DNA of 64,000 nt from Phoronis australis. Its lineage: Eukaryota; Phoronida; Phoronidae. The DNA lies in contig NMRA01000525.1 in NCBI GenBank assembly GCA_002633005.1, positions 142,857 through 206,856 of the forward strand, read 5' to 3'. The notes below the pieces were generated by a model. That model had not been told where the DNA came from. It did not search any database and saw only the letters and a program-made list of their open reading frames with translations. Each line of letters starts with the position of its first letter. Position 1 is the stretch's first letter. Below are positions 44,362 to 55,091 of this stretch, piece after piece. The position numbers and the translations under genes are program-made.

Positions 44362-46132
44362 GACACAGGTAGCTGTAGGCTATTTAAGGCTACCCCCGAA
44401 CACTGCCTAGATACGCCATTTCGGCAGAACAGAATTGAAGAGTTCATATCATTCCTATTGGAATCGGAAGACGACGCCAACGCAATTTCATGATTACAAA
44501 TCTTGCTGCCGGGTTCTAATGGAAAACTGTAGCAGATAAGAAACAGGTAGCCTGCTTTAAACTTTAGGCTACTGTGTAAAGTCGCACGACTGAGTTGAGT
44601 CGAGATAATTTTTTATCATATGAGGTGAAATCCGACTTACCAAAAGGGTAAGGGACGTGCGAACATGGACTACCGTACGTCAGAACTACCGTACGTCAGA
44701 AGTACCGTTTGTTCGAGTAATTTGTCACTACACACCCCGACTTTGCTTCGATTTCCCATACGGCAATCGGCAGTGCACACACACTGGTCCGACGGTCGTT
44801 TACGATTTCTGAGGGTCGAAAGGAAGTCGGACGAAGCCTTCGTTCAACCATAAGTTGTACAGGACAGTGGAGCCGTGTCGGAACACCTGTTTTCACACTC
44901 CGATTAGTCGCATACAACAGCCCGTGTCGAATATACAAAACGTGGCCAACTTATATGCCACATCCGACTTATGCGCGTTATTGTAGGTTTAAAAAATATA
45001 TCGCTACCCAACAACACAGGGTTTTGGTATTTTGCCTCAAACCACGAGCTTCCTGGCAACTATAAAGTGTCATACTAGCCTTTCGAAGAATTTTGTTTGT
45101 CCATTTAGTACGCACTACCACAACACCAAATGAATATTTCCCCTAAGTTCATCAAACGCTGAACGAAGGAGCCAAGAAACATGAAAAGAAAATGTTTTAC
45201 TTTTTTTATAATCTAAAGACACAGTTTTCTATCATAAAATGTATATTTAGGACAGGGCGTCTGCGTTTAACAGAGAAAACGGGTGTTAAGTTTGTTTTAA
45301 ATACATGTTGTGAACACGCCCTTTGAACCAAATACCACCATCTTCTATTGCGAGTTAGTGAGGATGATAAGGCATGCTGAGAACTTTTTTCCAATTAGTA
45401 GCTCAAGGCTTGGGTTTTTGTTGACAAAATACAAAAAAACGGTTTTTCGTTTTATTGCTCATGTCCTTGTAGGTTGCACTGTCAGGCTTTCAGTTCCAAA
45501 GTCGAAAGTAAAAGGAAAACATTTTCTTTCGGACGACCTTTATATACCTGGGTTTACGCGTTCAGATTAGTGGTATTGATAGGTGGGTTCAAGGTTAAAG
45601 TAATTTGAGTGCAGACGTACTAAAACCAAAAGACATGCGCCCTGAGCGTTTTAGTTAGTTTGTTCCAAGACAGAAATATTTTAGGACTCATAAATCGCCA
45701 AACCGTTTTTTATTTTATTACTGAAAAGGCGACACATTTTAAACGCAATAATAAAACACAATTTGTGTAGAAAATTTTTTTTGCGGATTTTTTCCGTTAC
45801 TAAAACCGAATGCTATCAAACGAACAGGATAACGTTGCAGCGGCACAAAGTCCTTGGGTATATACACATAACTGCTAGTTATATTAGTTGGAAATTATTT
45901 CTGGACTGCGCACTCATAGTTACTTGGCTGAACCCTTTTCAACAAATGTGAAGTGCCGGGGAGCGTAAGACCAAATTTCTGGCTTAGTCTTAAGTCACTT
46001 TCATGAAATAGCCCCAGGATATGCTAATAATAGGTTTACTCCTAACAGTAAACTAATGCTTAGATAGTGTTGCTGGAGCTACATGTACGCCTGCCTTAGA
46101 TCAAAGTAATGAGCTAACTTTGGAACGAATAA
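44362..46132. other. Intergenic, no gene recognised
   Basis: Only short ORFs. A duplicated ACTACCGTACGTCAGAA is at 44669-44702; otherwise nothing distinctive. Confidence 0.5.
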
Positions 46133-46910
46133 ATTAACAGTCATTTTATTGAAACGTTGAGGAGTGTGCATACTATTCCAGCCTCCATCAGCCAAGCCTT
46201 CAGAAGATCAACGATATTAACTTGTATTGACAACTGGAATTCCTTACCATTCAAAATAAAAGAAAGCACTTCAATCGTCACTCTCAAAAATAACTTTAAA
46301 ATGCATAACACTACTCCAGACTTGCCAGTCCCATTGACATCATTCCAACTTCCCCGCAACCATGAAATAACCCTATACAGATCAAGATGTGGTCTATTCC
46401 TAAACAATGAGAAATTTAGACACGATTTTAATAATATTTCGCCTCTGTGTTCCTGTGGAGATACCCAGACATATCCTCATGTTTTCTTTGCTTGTGAGGT
46501 ATGCAAGGAGGAGAGGGTACAGCTCTTCCAGGCACTCGATCAATACCCCAATGTTTATAAAAAATATTCTGAAATTCCGCAATTGTACAACAAAATTTTA
46601 ATTTGACATCCATATATAAAGAAATTAAAATTTCTTTCTATATGGATGTCAAGAACTTAACTCAAACGAAAATAAGGTTTATTTGAAATAGTATCAGAAT
46701 TTCTTTATAACATTAAATCTCTTTGTGTGAGTGGATAGAATTTTATACATCTGATATATCATTGTATTCTTATCATCATTTTTTTATGTATTCGTATATA
46801 ATAATTGTATATAGACTGTATTTTTTTACCCAGATCTAATGCCTCTTGGCGCTTTCTGGGTTATGTATATTCATTGTATTCTGAAGATTTCGTAATAAAC
46901 ATTAAAAAAA
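46133..46910 (+). mobile_element. 5'-truncated non-LTR retrotransposon (LINE), copy 1
   Basis: The frame is open from ~46133 to 46606 and encodes the C-terminal end of a LINE reverse-transcriptase polyprotein: CIDNWNSLPFKIKESTSI followed by ..FK (the WNSLP..I.S...FK tail motif), then a Cys/His cluster SPLCSCGDTQTYPHVFFACE. A ~300 base 3' UTR ends TAATAAACATTAAAAAAA. The 5' part, including the endonuclease and the catalytic RT core, is missing, as usual for LINE insertions. Confidence 0.8.
46157..46606 (+). pseudogene. LINE ORF2 C-terminal remnant
   Basis: 149 residues, no internal stop, with the post-RT region and a C-x-C..H..C cluster. It has no catalytic residues and no plausible start; the first in-frame ATG is internal. 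The intact frame suggests that this insertion is younger than the copy at 41944. Confidence 0.7.
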
Positions 46911-49900
46911 GTGTGCAACGGCTTCTTGCGTATAGAATCATTTTGATGTAGGACCCTAGAAAAATGTCTAACTTCGAATTCGGAACATCATATCTCAGAA
47001 ATGAATCTTTCGAAAACCATGTTTTGCCATTGTTCTCGGACAAGCTGTAATTAATGTTTCATTGTTGCATGAGGGACTACCAAATATGATCTTGAAAAAA
47101 CTGTGAAGTTGCTTAAAACGAGAAAAAAATGATAATTTAGTAAACTGCTTTTTTGAGATTTTATCTTGAACATTTCTATCAAACCAAATTTGTTTCTTAT
47201 GAACGTCGTTGATAGCGAACAGTGTACCTTTCGGTTTTACTAAATTGTTCTAGAAAGACATGTCCACGTGACATTGATAAAAAGACATGTCCACGTGACA
47301 TTGATAAACAGACATGTCCACGTGACATTGATAAAAAGACATGTCCACGTGACATTGATAAAAAGACATGTCCACGTGACATTGATAAAAAGACATGTCC
47401 ACGTGACATTGATAAAAAGTCACAAATCAAATTCTTCGTTCTTTCTTTTTTCCCAAAATTTATTTTTAATGAGTTAAAATGGACAGTTTTACAGATATTT
47501 GACTTACTACACAGATTTGTGCTACACAACCTTAAAATATCGACAGTTCTCGTGTTTCACAGCAGAGAGGGAAAAGAGCACATCCGATGTGATTGGGTGT
47601 GGCAAGAGATCACGTGACGCAATCGTTTGCCAATTTTTTCAGCAATTTTGCGATATTCTCACGTTACGACATCATTTAAAAGTTATCCAAATAAATAAAG
47701 CCCCGAAGCATCTAGTTTCAATTTGAAGCCGCCGGCTTTTTACTTAAAATTTCAGTGCATCCCAGGGTCAAAAGCAAAGTTCTTTGACAGGTGTGATAAT
47801 TGGTCAGTCTATGGTAAGTTAAGAAGGCTGTCCTGCGTTATCATTTCATTACCAACAGTGCTATAAGGTAAATTGTTTCCAGAGATGCGATTACTGGAAA
47901 GGACATACTTGCAATTTTCGAATCAATTTAACTTTTTCCCAAAAACTGTCAATGACTCAAACACTAGGAGTAGCGTGCAGAAGGGGGGGGGGGGCGTGGC
48001 GACGTCCCCAGGCATCCACATAGGGAGGCAACCATCACTATGAATACATTTTTGAAGTTGTGGTTGATTCAGTTGCAGTTAAATTAAATAAAGTTTCTAT
48101 TTCATCTTTTTTACTTTTCTTAGTATTAGGGTCCATGCATTTGAATCAAGAGAAGGAGTCCACTAAAAATTCGCCCCGGGCACCACTAAACCTCAGCACG
48201 CCACTAAGACTGTGCGAACAATTTGAAATAGCCAAAAATCCTAATTACAGTTTTAACAGTCGTATTAATTCCATTGCTCATGTTCGTCAAGTATAAACTT
48301 TGAACTTTTTAACCAGGAAACTATGCATGCCACGTCAGTGATTGTTGTAAACAAGACTTGGGATTGTTAGTCACACGCGTAGACGCCGGGGAACGTTGCA
48401 GTATAGTCAGAGTGGCGGACATACACGTGGAATTTTGTTTTTTCAAAATCCCCAACGGTGGAAGTTTGAGAAAAAATCAATTCCATCATTAACACTGTCT
48501 GCAGAGAACAGTTTTTAAAATTAAATTTGAATCATTTAAGTTGACCATTTTAACATTGAAGTCAGCATTTGAATTCGTAAAAATTGTACTTTTAGCAAAT
48601 ATTTTTGTGCTGAAAACAGAGGAAAACTTGAAGAACTGGACATTCATGGCTCGAAACTGTTCGTAATGACACAGTTACGTTACAGGAGTCATGAAAAACT
48701 TCTGTATGCAAAACTAAACAATGAGGAAGGGTAAACTTGTCTAGACTAATATTTAGTCGGTAAAGGGAAATTCCTCAAACGACGAGACCTGTCTCATGAG
48801 CGCCAGCCCCAGTAATAATCATAACGACTCCGGTACCTGATAAGTCACACGTACGGTGTATTGCAGTACAATCACTTCTATGCTAAGATGTTAAGTAAAT
48901 GTTGAATATTTAACCACCGAGGCCAAAACTTACAGTAATGACTATTGGTGTTATTTACATTTCGAAATTAAATCAAGCGTAGCTGTTCGTCTGGCTGCTA
49001 GGTGGGTTGAAAATTCATTAACGAGACTTCTCAAACGCGTTTGATTTCCATGGATCTCACTTTCGATCACGTTTTCAGTGTGTAATGTGCTATGTTTGTA
49101 GGTTTATGTAACAAAATGAGTTGCTTTCCAATTTTGTTTCGATCATGAGTTTTTATTCACATAACGCCCTTCTAAGTTCGTATGAAAGTTTTAATTAAAA
49201 TTTCAGTTGCCATTACATCATTAAAACCGAAAATCTCGTACTGGAAACGCGTCATGTGTAGTCACCCATTCAAACACGTTTTGTGTAAGCTTTCTAACCA
49301 ACTTGTTCATGCCCGTTCAGTTTCTGACCCGGTTGCACTTTCTGTTCCAACGCATTTGATTTCTTCCTTTGGAGCGCGTGGAGAGCAGATGTTTGGGGCC
49401 AGGTAGCGCATTTATTCCTGAGTAGCTCAACGATTCTGTTTAAACGATTGCGACAAAGTTAACACGCAGGCAAACCAATGATAACGTTTCTCAGTTGCGC
49501 CATTTCCCGGTTAAAGGGATATTGTTCCCAGAAAGTCCATCTAAAATCAGCGACAGGAGCATCGAGGCATTTAATAGCGGGCTCCCTGTGTCGGCATTCA
49601 AACACTTATATGCAAATAAGATTGCAAATCTCGACAAACTCCCCCCTTCTTGTATTACACAGCCACGAAACATTTGTTGCCTGTACTAAGCAACAATAGC
49701 TAGTGGCCGTTTAAAAATTAAGCCAAGAAAACTGACTGTAATAAAATGTTGTACACTTCTATGTCCTCTCACTAGACAACTGGGTTACCTTTTTAAATAA
49801 TTATGTATTGAACTTATAATCCATAACAACGGGCCAACGCGCACGGTAGGTCGACCTTGGCTACGAAGTCAGAGACAAAGCACAAATAGTTCCTTCATAT

Positions 49901-51040
49901 TTCGAGTGTCAAAAACCCATAGCCGGTAGCAATACCCAGGACCATACTAAACGTTCTACATAACACAAGTTCTTGTAACCATGTCAGATTGTATTCACAA
50001 TCGGCTTTAACTTGTGGAATGAAACGTGAATGTTGTGAAACGTCTTGCTTGAGTTCGACTGCAGCACCTCAGGGATCTTGATTTAAGACACCATATTGAT
50101 AATAGAGCAGCCCAGACTCAAGCAATGGAGTTACCTAAAATGATGTTTTGAGCACAACACAATATGCATGGTCCAACAACAACTTAGAAAATTAAGTTAA
50201 TCATTACTCCGCCACCATTAGGTGCCTCCTTGTCCCCAAGGCTTCAATTAATTATTAAAAATGAATCCCTGGTGCAAACTGTTAAGTAAAGCCAGCTATA
50301 CTGCTACACTAAGTTGTCTGAAAACTGTCCAGTGATGACTGCAACCTCAAGCTTGTATCATTTTTTCATAAATATGTCTACTTGGTATTTTTTACCAAAA
50401 AAATATTTTCTTTTTATTTTGAAGTATCACTGAGAATAAGTTCAAATGACTTTGTCTAGTTTTTGACATGTTTCCATGGAATGACTGGTATCCTTTAAGT
50501 TCAGAAAAACACCAAGGGTAACTCCAAGAACAAACCAACAAAGTACAATTACCTTTTTAAACACAACAGCTTTCACAAATTAGTAGCCAGTTGTTTTAAC
50601 CATGAATGTTACCATGGAGCTTCTATCCTAAGAACTGACCTTATAAATTAGTAAGGAATATAAAATGTTTCCTTAATTACTTTGTTAAATATTTCCATGT
50701 AAGTAACAAGGGTTAACAAAATCTTGAGTAATTTTTATACTCCTTCTCTTAAAGCGGCAATAAACCTGATTTCTGGGTTTGCAAAGACTTGCCAGTTTGT
50801 CATTCCTCAAGACCATGCGGGGTGCATGGACATGCCAAAAATTTTACACGACAATTTTTAGAGGCTAGTTTCGAGCAGCAATGAAACCTCAGTTATTTGA
50901 ATGAGGTAAAACAGTCAGTTGCAGCTGACTGGTTCACTCAAAGCCCAGAAATGTTTTGTGGTGTAAGATTGGTTTATAGCCACTTTAAATAATTACATGG
51001 CTGTAACTAGTGTTACCTACAAATGGTTTCAAGAAGTTGC
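46911..51040. other. Intergenic, no gene recognised
   Basis: Holds the 27 bp minisatellite at 47257 and a run of about 13 G's at 47979-47992 followed by an element-like stretch up to ~48215. Other ORFs are short and unrecognised. Confidence 0.5.
47257..47418. repeat. 27 bp minisatellite, 6 copies, with E-box and p53-type half site
   Basis: Units start GACATGTCCACGTGACATTG every 27 bases. CACGTG occurs at 47265, 47292, 47319, 47346, 47373 and 47400. AGACATGTCC, which fits the p53-family half-site RRRCWWGYYY exactly, occurs in each unit. Units are nearly identical, so the array is recent. Confidence 0.95.
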
Positions 51041-51046
51041 TTTATT
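51041..51046 (-). terminator. Candidate polyadenylation signal of the adaptor gene
   Basis: TTTATT on the plus strand reads AATAAA on the gene strand, about 280 bases after the stop codon. Assigned by position. Confidence 0.4.
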
Positions 51047-51323
51047 CTTTCATCTAAAGCCTGCCTACAGTGTGTTTTTTGATAACTTAATCAACCGAAA
51101 TATGACATGAGCCACAGACCACCACACTCGAAAATTGACCAATCGCATTATGCTCTTTGAAATTAGTCAGGTGTTGACTCTTGAGTGAAGTTTGGTGGGG
51201 ATGGAATAGTGACGCTGACGCTAAACATCGGTAGCGAGGATGTTGGATACAGGTGCTGATTCCATTCATTCAACTTGGCAAATCAAACGAGCTCCAATGC
51301 CAATCAAAAACACCAAACGCAGA

Positions 51324-52111
51324 TCAAGGCACAACAAAATCACCACCATTTTCATTATCAAAGTGATGCATGACGTGCTGTTCATATTCAATCTGTGACA
51401 CTGTCGCAGGGTAGACTGCATTGCACATGGGACACACCCGATCGAGTTCTTTGGCACGGTTTAAATCAATCTCCTCTGAAGGGTCGCAGTCTAAAATGTG
51501 TAACTGGAACTCTTCCTTAGACATGCTGCCTGGAAATGATACGTGACACGAGGGACAGACACGAGGCGAGTCGCTTCTTTTGCGCATGTCCTGTGGCAAC
51601 TGATCAGCCTCCGTGTCTGTCACCTGCCCAACGGCGTACCCATGAAGTGACACGCCCAACTTTTCATGGTGTGTTGCCGTTCCATAGTCCCACTTATCAT
51701 CGCCAAAAGCCGCCACATCACACTTTCCATCAGGACGCCGGAGCACACTCAGTGATACATCACGTGATTTTGGAATGCTGGTTATGTAATCTTCTACGTC
51801 ACGTATGTAATCACCATCTGCACTCCGGTCAGTTCTGACGGATGGTTTCTCAGTTTTATGACCGATATTTTCATCTTCAGCAGCAGAGACATCTGGCCAC
51901 CGCACATCATCATCGTAAAATGCATCATCAATATCCGAGAGCTTTTCTTGCGAGGGGACTCGAGCACTAAAAGAGGATCGCTTCTGCATTTCGCGTGAAG
52001 TCCATTTCTTTAGAATTGACTGATGTCTTAGCGTGTCCGTTCTCAGTACTTCCATTGACTTCACCAATTGTGCCAGAGCATTTTTAACTTGCATGTAGAA
52101 GAAGTCATCAT
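51324..52111 (-). CDS. TBK1-adaptor-like last coding exon
   Basis: The acceptor is TTTTTGTGTTTCAG just before ATGATGACTTC; it matches the phase 1 donor of the previous exon. The longer frame to 52187 is therefore intron, because its own TTCAG acceptor at ~52200 is in the wrong phase. The exon ends with the double zinc finger and TGA at 51326-51324. Confidence 0.85.
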
Positions 52112-55077
52112 CTGAAACACAAAAACTGGAGTTAGGTGTATGAAGGCAAGAAATGGAATCTTCGTCCATGTATTCAATCACAGGCATGGAAAAGAACCTG
52201 AAGCAGAAAAAACAATTTCAAGCAGAATTTGTAAAATATCGTTGCAGTAGAGAGTGCACCATTACAGCCTGATTCATGAAAGTGACTTAAGACTTTTTGA
52301 TTTTCAAATAATGTGATTACTACCGTATCATTGCTTGAAAATAATTTGTACAAATTTTGTCAATAAGTAACAATGATAGGAATCAAACATATTTAAGTCT
52401 GGTCTACACGCCACCTGTTGGCCACATCACGTGACCTAATGTGATGTGGCCAACAGGTGATGTGCAGACCAGACTTAAAAATGTTTGTGATCTATATTTC
52501 CACCCTGGTTCAAAATTAACATATTTATAAATGATGTGTATATTCTAAGATACTTTATAAATGATGACTATATTCTAAAGTACTTTATAATTGTTTTGCT
52601 AAGGTGGGTGTTACATATTTTTCAGAAATAGTTATGAGGAGCATAGAGCGTCAGACTAAATTTCTTTCTCAAGTCAACTTTTCATGAAACAAAAATTAAT
52701 ATTTACATAAACTTTGACATGTTAGTGATATTTGTTTTGCTTGGAGTGGGTTTGGAATTTCTTTTCGCTAAATTTTACTTAAACAACACAGTCACATGAC
52801 CAAACCAATAAAAATGGTAGTGAGTAAAAAATAATTCTAGGTGCTTTCTGCTTTTAGAAAATGAGTACAATTCAAGAAATTACTTTAAAAGTCTGGAATA
52901 GATTGACCATACGAACTTTAAAATTAGCACGTAAGTAAATAACGACATATCTATCCAACGTTTCGGTTGACGTTACCAGTTACCAAAAAAACTCCATCCT
53001 GAAGCTACAAACATTGAACCTGTGGGAATAAAGTCATCAAAATATCCCTCAGTAGGATCTATAGACAATGCCCAATATATCCCTCAGTAGGATCTATAGA
53101 CAATGCACAATATATCCCTCAGTAGGATCTATAGACAATGCACAATATATCCCTCAGTAGGATCTATAGACAATGCACAATATATCCCTCAGTAGGATCT
53201 ATAGACAATGCTCAAACTTGTCTCAGCACCTACCCCCAATTTACACAACTGAGATTTCTTAAAAGTGTCAAAATCTTTTCACTAGCTTATCTTTGGGTTA
53301 CAGTCAGTTTCATATTCGACAGAAGAAAAAATACCATTTTACATTGAAAGAGAACTGGTACGGTATCGGCTTGAGTGCATTATGATATTACAATACTTGA
53401 GTGTAAAAAAACAGTGAAGGCACTTGCGCGAGGCAATGCATTATTCGGGTAAATTCTCATCCCCAAATTCTTAAACATTTTGCTCCCTACAAAGATTTTT
53501 TTAATTTCCTAAGATAAACCCTCTGGTGTGTTCACCGAGATGCGTATGTTTAAAGTAAAAACAAGCTGACACGGTGTCCAAGGGCCAGTGGATTTGCGGC
53601 TGGGCCAGTAACTTTTAACAGTCAACTTGGCACCTGGGACGGTAAATTTTCAAACTAACTAGCCTGGCTGGCCAGCACATTTTCAAAAAACCAGGGAATT
53701 ATAAGCACGGGCAAAAAATAAAGACCAATGCCGACTCTCTAATATGAACAAAAACAACAAATTGAGATTGCTGAACTCGACTTTGGCGAATAAGATATTC
53801 AGAATTCAAATTAAACAATTTTTTTATATTTTATACATGGAAAATATTCATGTTCTTTGATGCGGCTACACAGACTCACAAAAGCAGCGTGTCCTTGTAT
53901 GTTTTAACATTTGCAAAAAAATTTTAATCAAAATCCCCGCAAAACCGATCCATAATTATTTTTAGAGAATACAAGGACAAACACGTCACTCTAGATATTT
54001 TTATACCTGGATCAAAGATCATAATTTGTTTCAATGTATAAAATATGAAATATTTCATTTAAATTGAATTTTACACTGTTTATTGGCCATGCACAGGTCC
54101 AGCAACTTTAAAATCTACTGTATACCGAAAAGACAATGATATGAAGGATTCCGTTTTCTTTACTCACTTTGTCTTGCTGCTGGATTAACGTTGCTCTGCA
54201 ATGAGCTCCCTCTATCTCTCTGCACTGCCTTCAGGTGGCGCACTTCACCTCTAGATTGCACTAAGTCCTGCTCACAAACAGCAAGTCTGCTTCTGACAGC
54301 ACTCAACTCCTCTCCCTGTGTTTTTACTAGTCGCTCCAACTGTTCTTTATCTTGCTTACACTCAGAGTAGTCTTTGTTGAGACCGATAAGATCTTTTTTC
54401 GTTGAAGAGAACTTTTTTTCCAAAGCAGCTTTCTCCTTAAGTAGCTGCTCATTTCTGTCTTCCAGTGATGAATTCTGATTTTTAAGTTTTTCACAGTCCT
54501 CGTTTGCTGTGTGTTTTTTCAGCTCACTCACTTGAGAAATCAATCGATAGTTTTCATTTTGTAAATCCGTTAGCTGATTGGTAAGTTCTTTCGTTTGCCG
54601 TTCATATTTAGCTATTTGTTTAGTCAGTTCTGCGTTTTGCCGAACATAATATGACTCCATCTCTTTTACTTTGTGATCACTGTTCAAGTTGGATGCATTA
54701 CTGCCACCGGTGACGAAACCTTCATCAGTACTCATCACCGAGCCTTTGGACACCAAACTCTCACCTAACCCCGAAGAGTGCATACCCGGCAAACTACAAC
54801 TTGATTGGGAGCCCCCTATATGCTGTTTCTGTGACTTCCTTAAGAGCAGACGGTGATTTGCCTTCAGTTGCTCATAATCCTCTGTCACTGCAACAAGACG
54901 TGACTTGAGAGCTTCGTTTGCAGTTTTGAGCGCATGCTGTGACCCCGCATCAGGAACCTCACCAGTGGTTATGTGGAACCTCTGCAGCGACTGGGAAGAC
55001 ATTTTACTGTAATCCTGTGCGTGGGCAGACGGTAATTCGTTGAGCACGTCAATGTCGTCGTCATTTTCATAGGACAT
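51324..55077 (-). CDS. Coiled-coil protein with two C-terminal zinc fingers, TBK1-adaptor-like (AZI2/TBKBP1 family)
   Basis: Two exons (54168-55077, 51324-52111) join in phase 1 to 565 residues. The N-terminus MSYENDDDIDVLNELP and the following SQHALKTANEALKSRL resemble the (E)DDI.IL and SHFAL.TAY..IK.RL blocks at the start of AZI2/NAP1 and TBKBP1/SINTBAD. Residues ~60-290 are heptad-rich coiled coil. Around 310-340 NALAQLVKSMEVLRTDTLRH could be the TBK1-binding helix. Two zinc fingers lie near 487-513 (CPSC-x15-H-x3-C) and 528-554 (CPMC-x15-H-x3-H), like the single C-terminal finger of TBKBP1 and the UBZ fingers of TAX1BP1. Family members link TBK1/IKK-epsilon to innate signalling and autophagy in the cytoplasm. 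TAX1BP1/optineurin-type proteins are the main alternative. Confidence 0.65.
52392..52479. repeat. Long palindrome, 37 bp arms
   Basis: Arms starting TAAGTCTGGTCT and ACCTGTTGGCCACATCAC pair over 37 bases with three mismatches around a 10-base loop; TTTAAG/CTTAAA extends it by two. It lies in the intron of the adaptor gene and contains TCACGTGA at the loop edge. It may be a tiny MITE or a structured RNA. Confidence 0.85.
53043..53212. repeat. 35 bp minisatellite, ~5 copies
   Basis: TATCCCTCAGTAGGATCTAT repeats every 35 bases in the intron of the adaptor gene, nearly without variation. Confidence 0.95.
54168..55077 (-). CDS. TBK1-adaptor-like exon with start codon
   Basis: 303 codons plus one base. 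The ATG at 55077 has an A at -3 (ACAATGT). The acceptor CTTACAG ends at 55092, so a 14-base 5' leader is spliced to an upstream exon. The frame is open through the leader to that acceptor. Donor CAAA|GTGAGT. Confidence 0.85.
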
Positions 55078-55091
55078 TGTCAGCGAAAGAC

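Noticed and set aside
52112-52187. Extending the last adaptor exon to the ATG at 52187
   Set aside because: The acceptor at ~52200 is in the wrong phase for the upstream donor, while TGTGTTTCAG at 52112 fits and keeps the frame.
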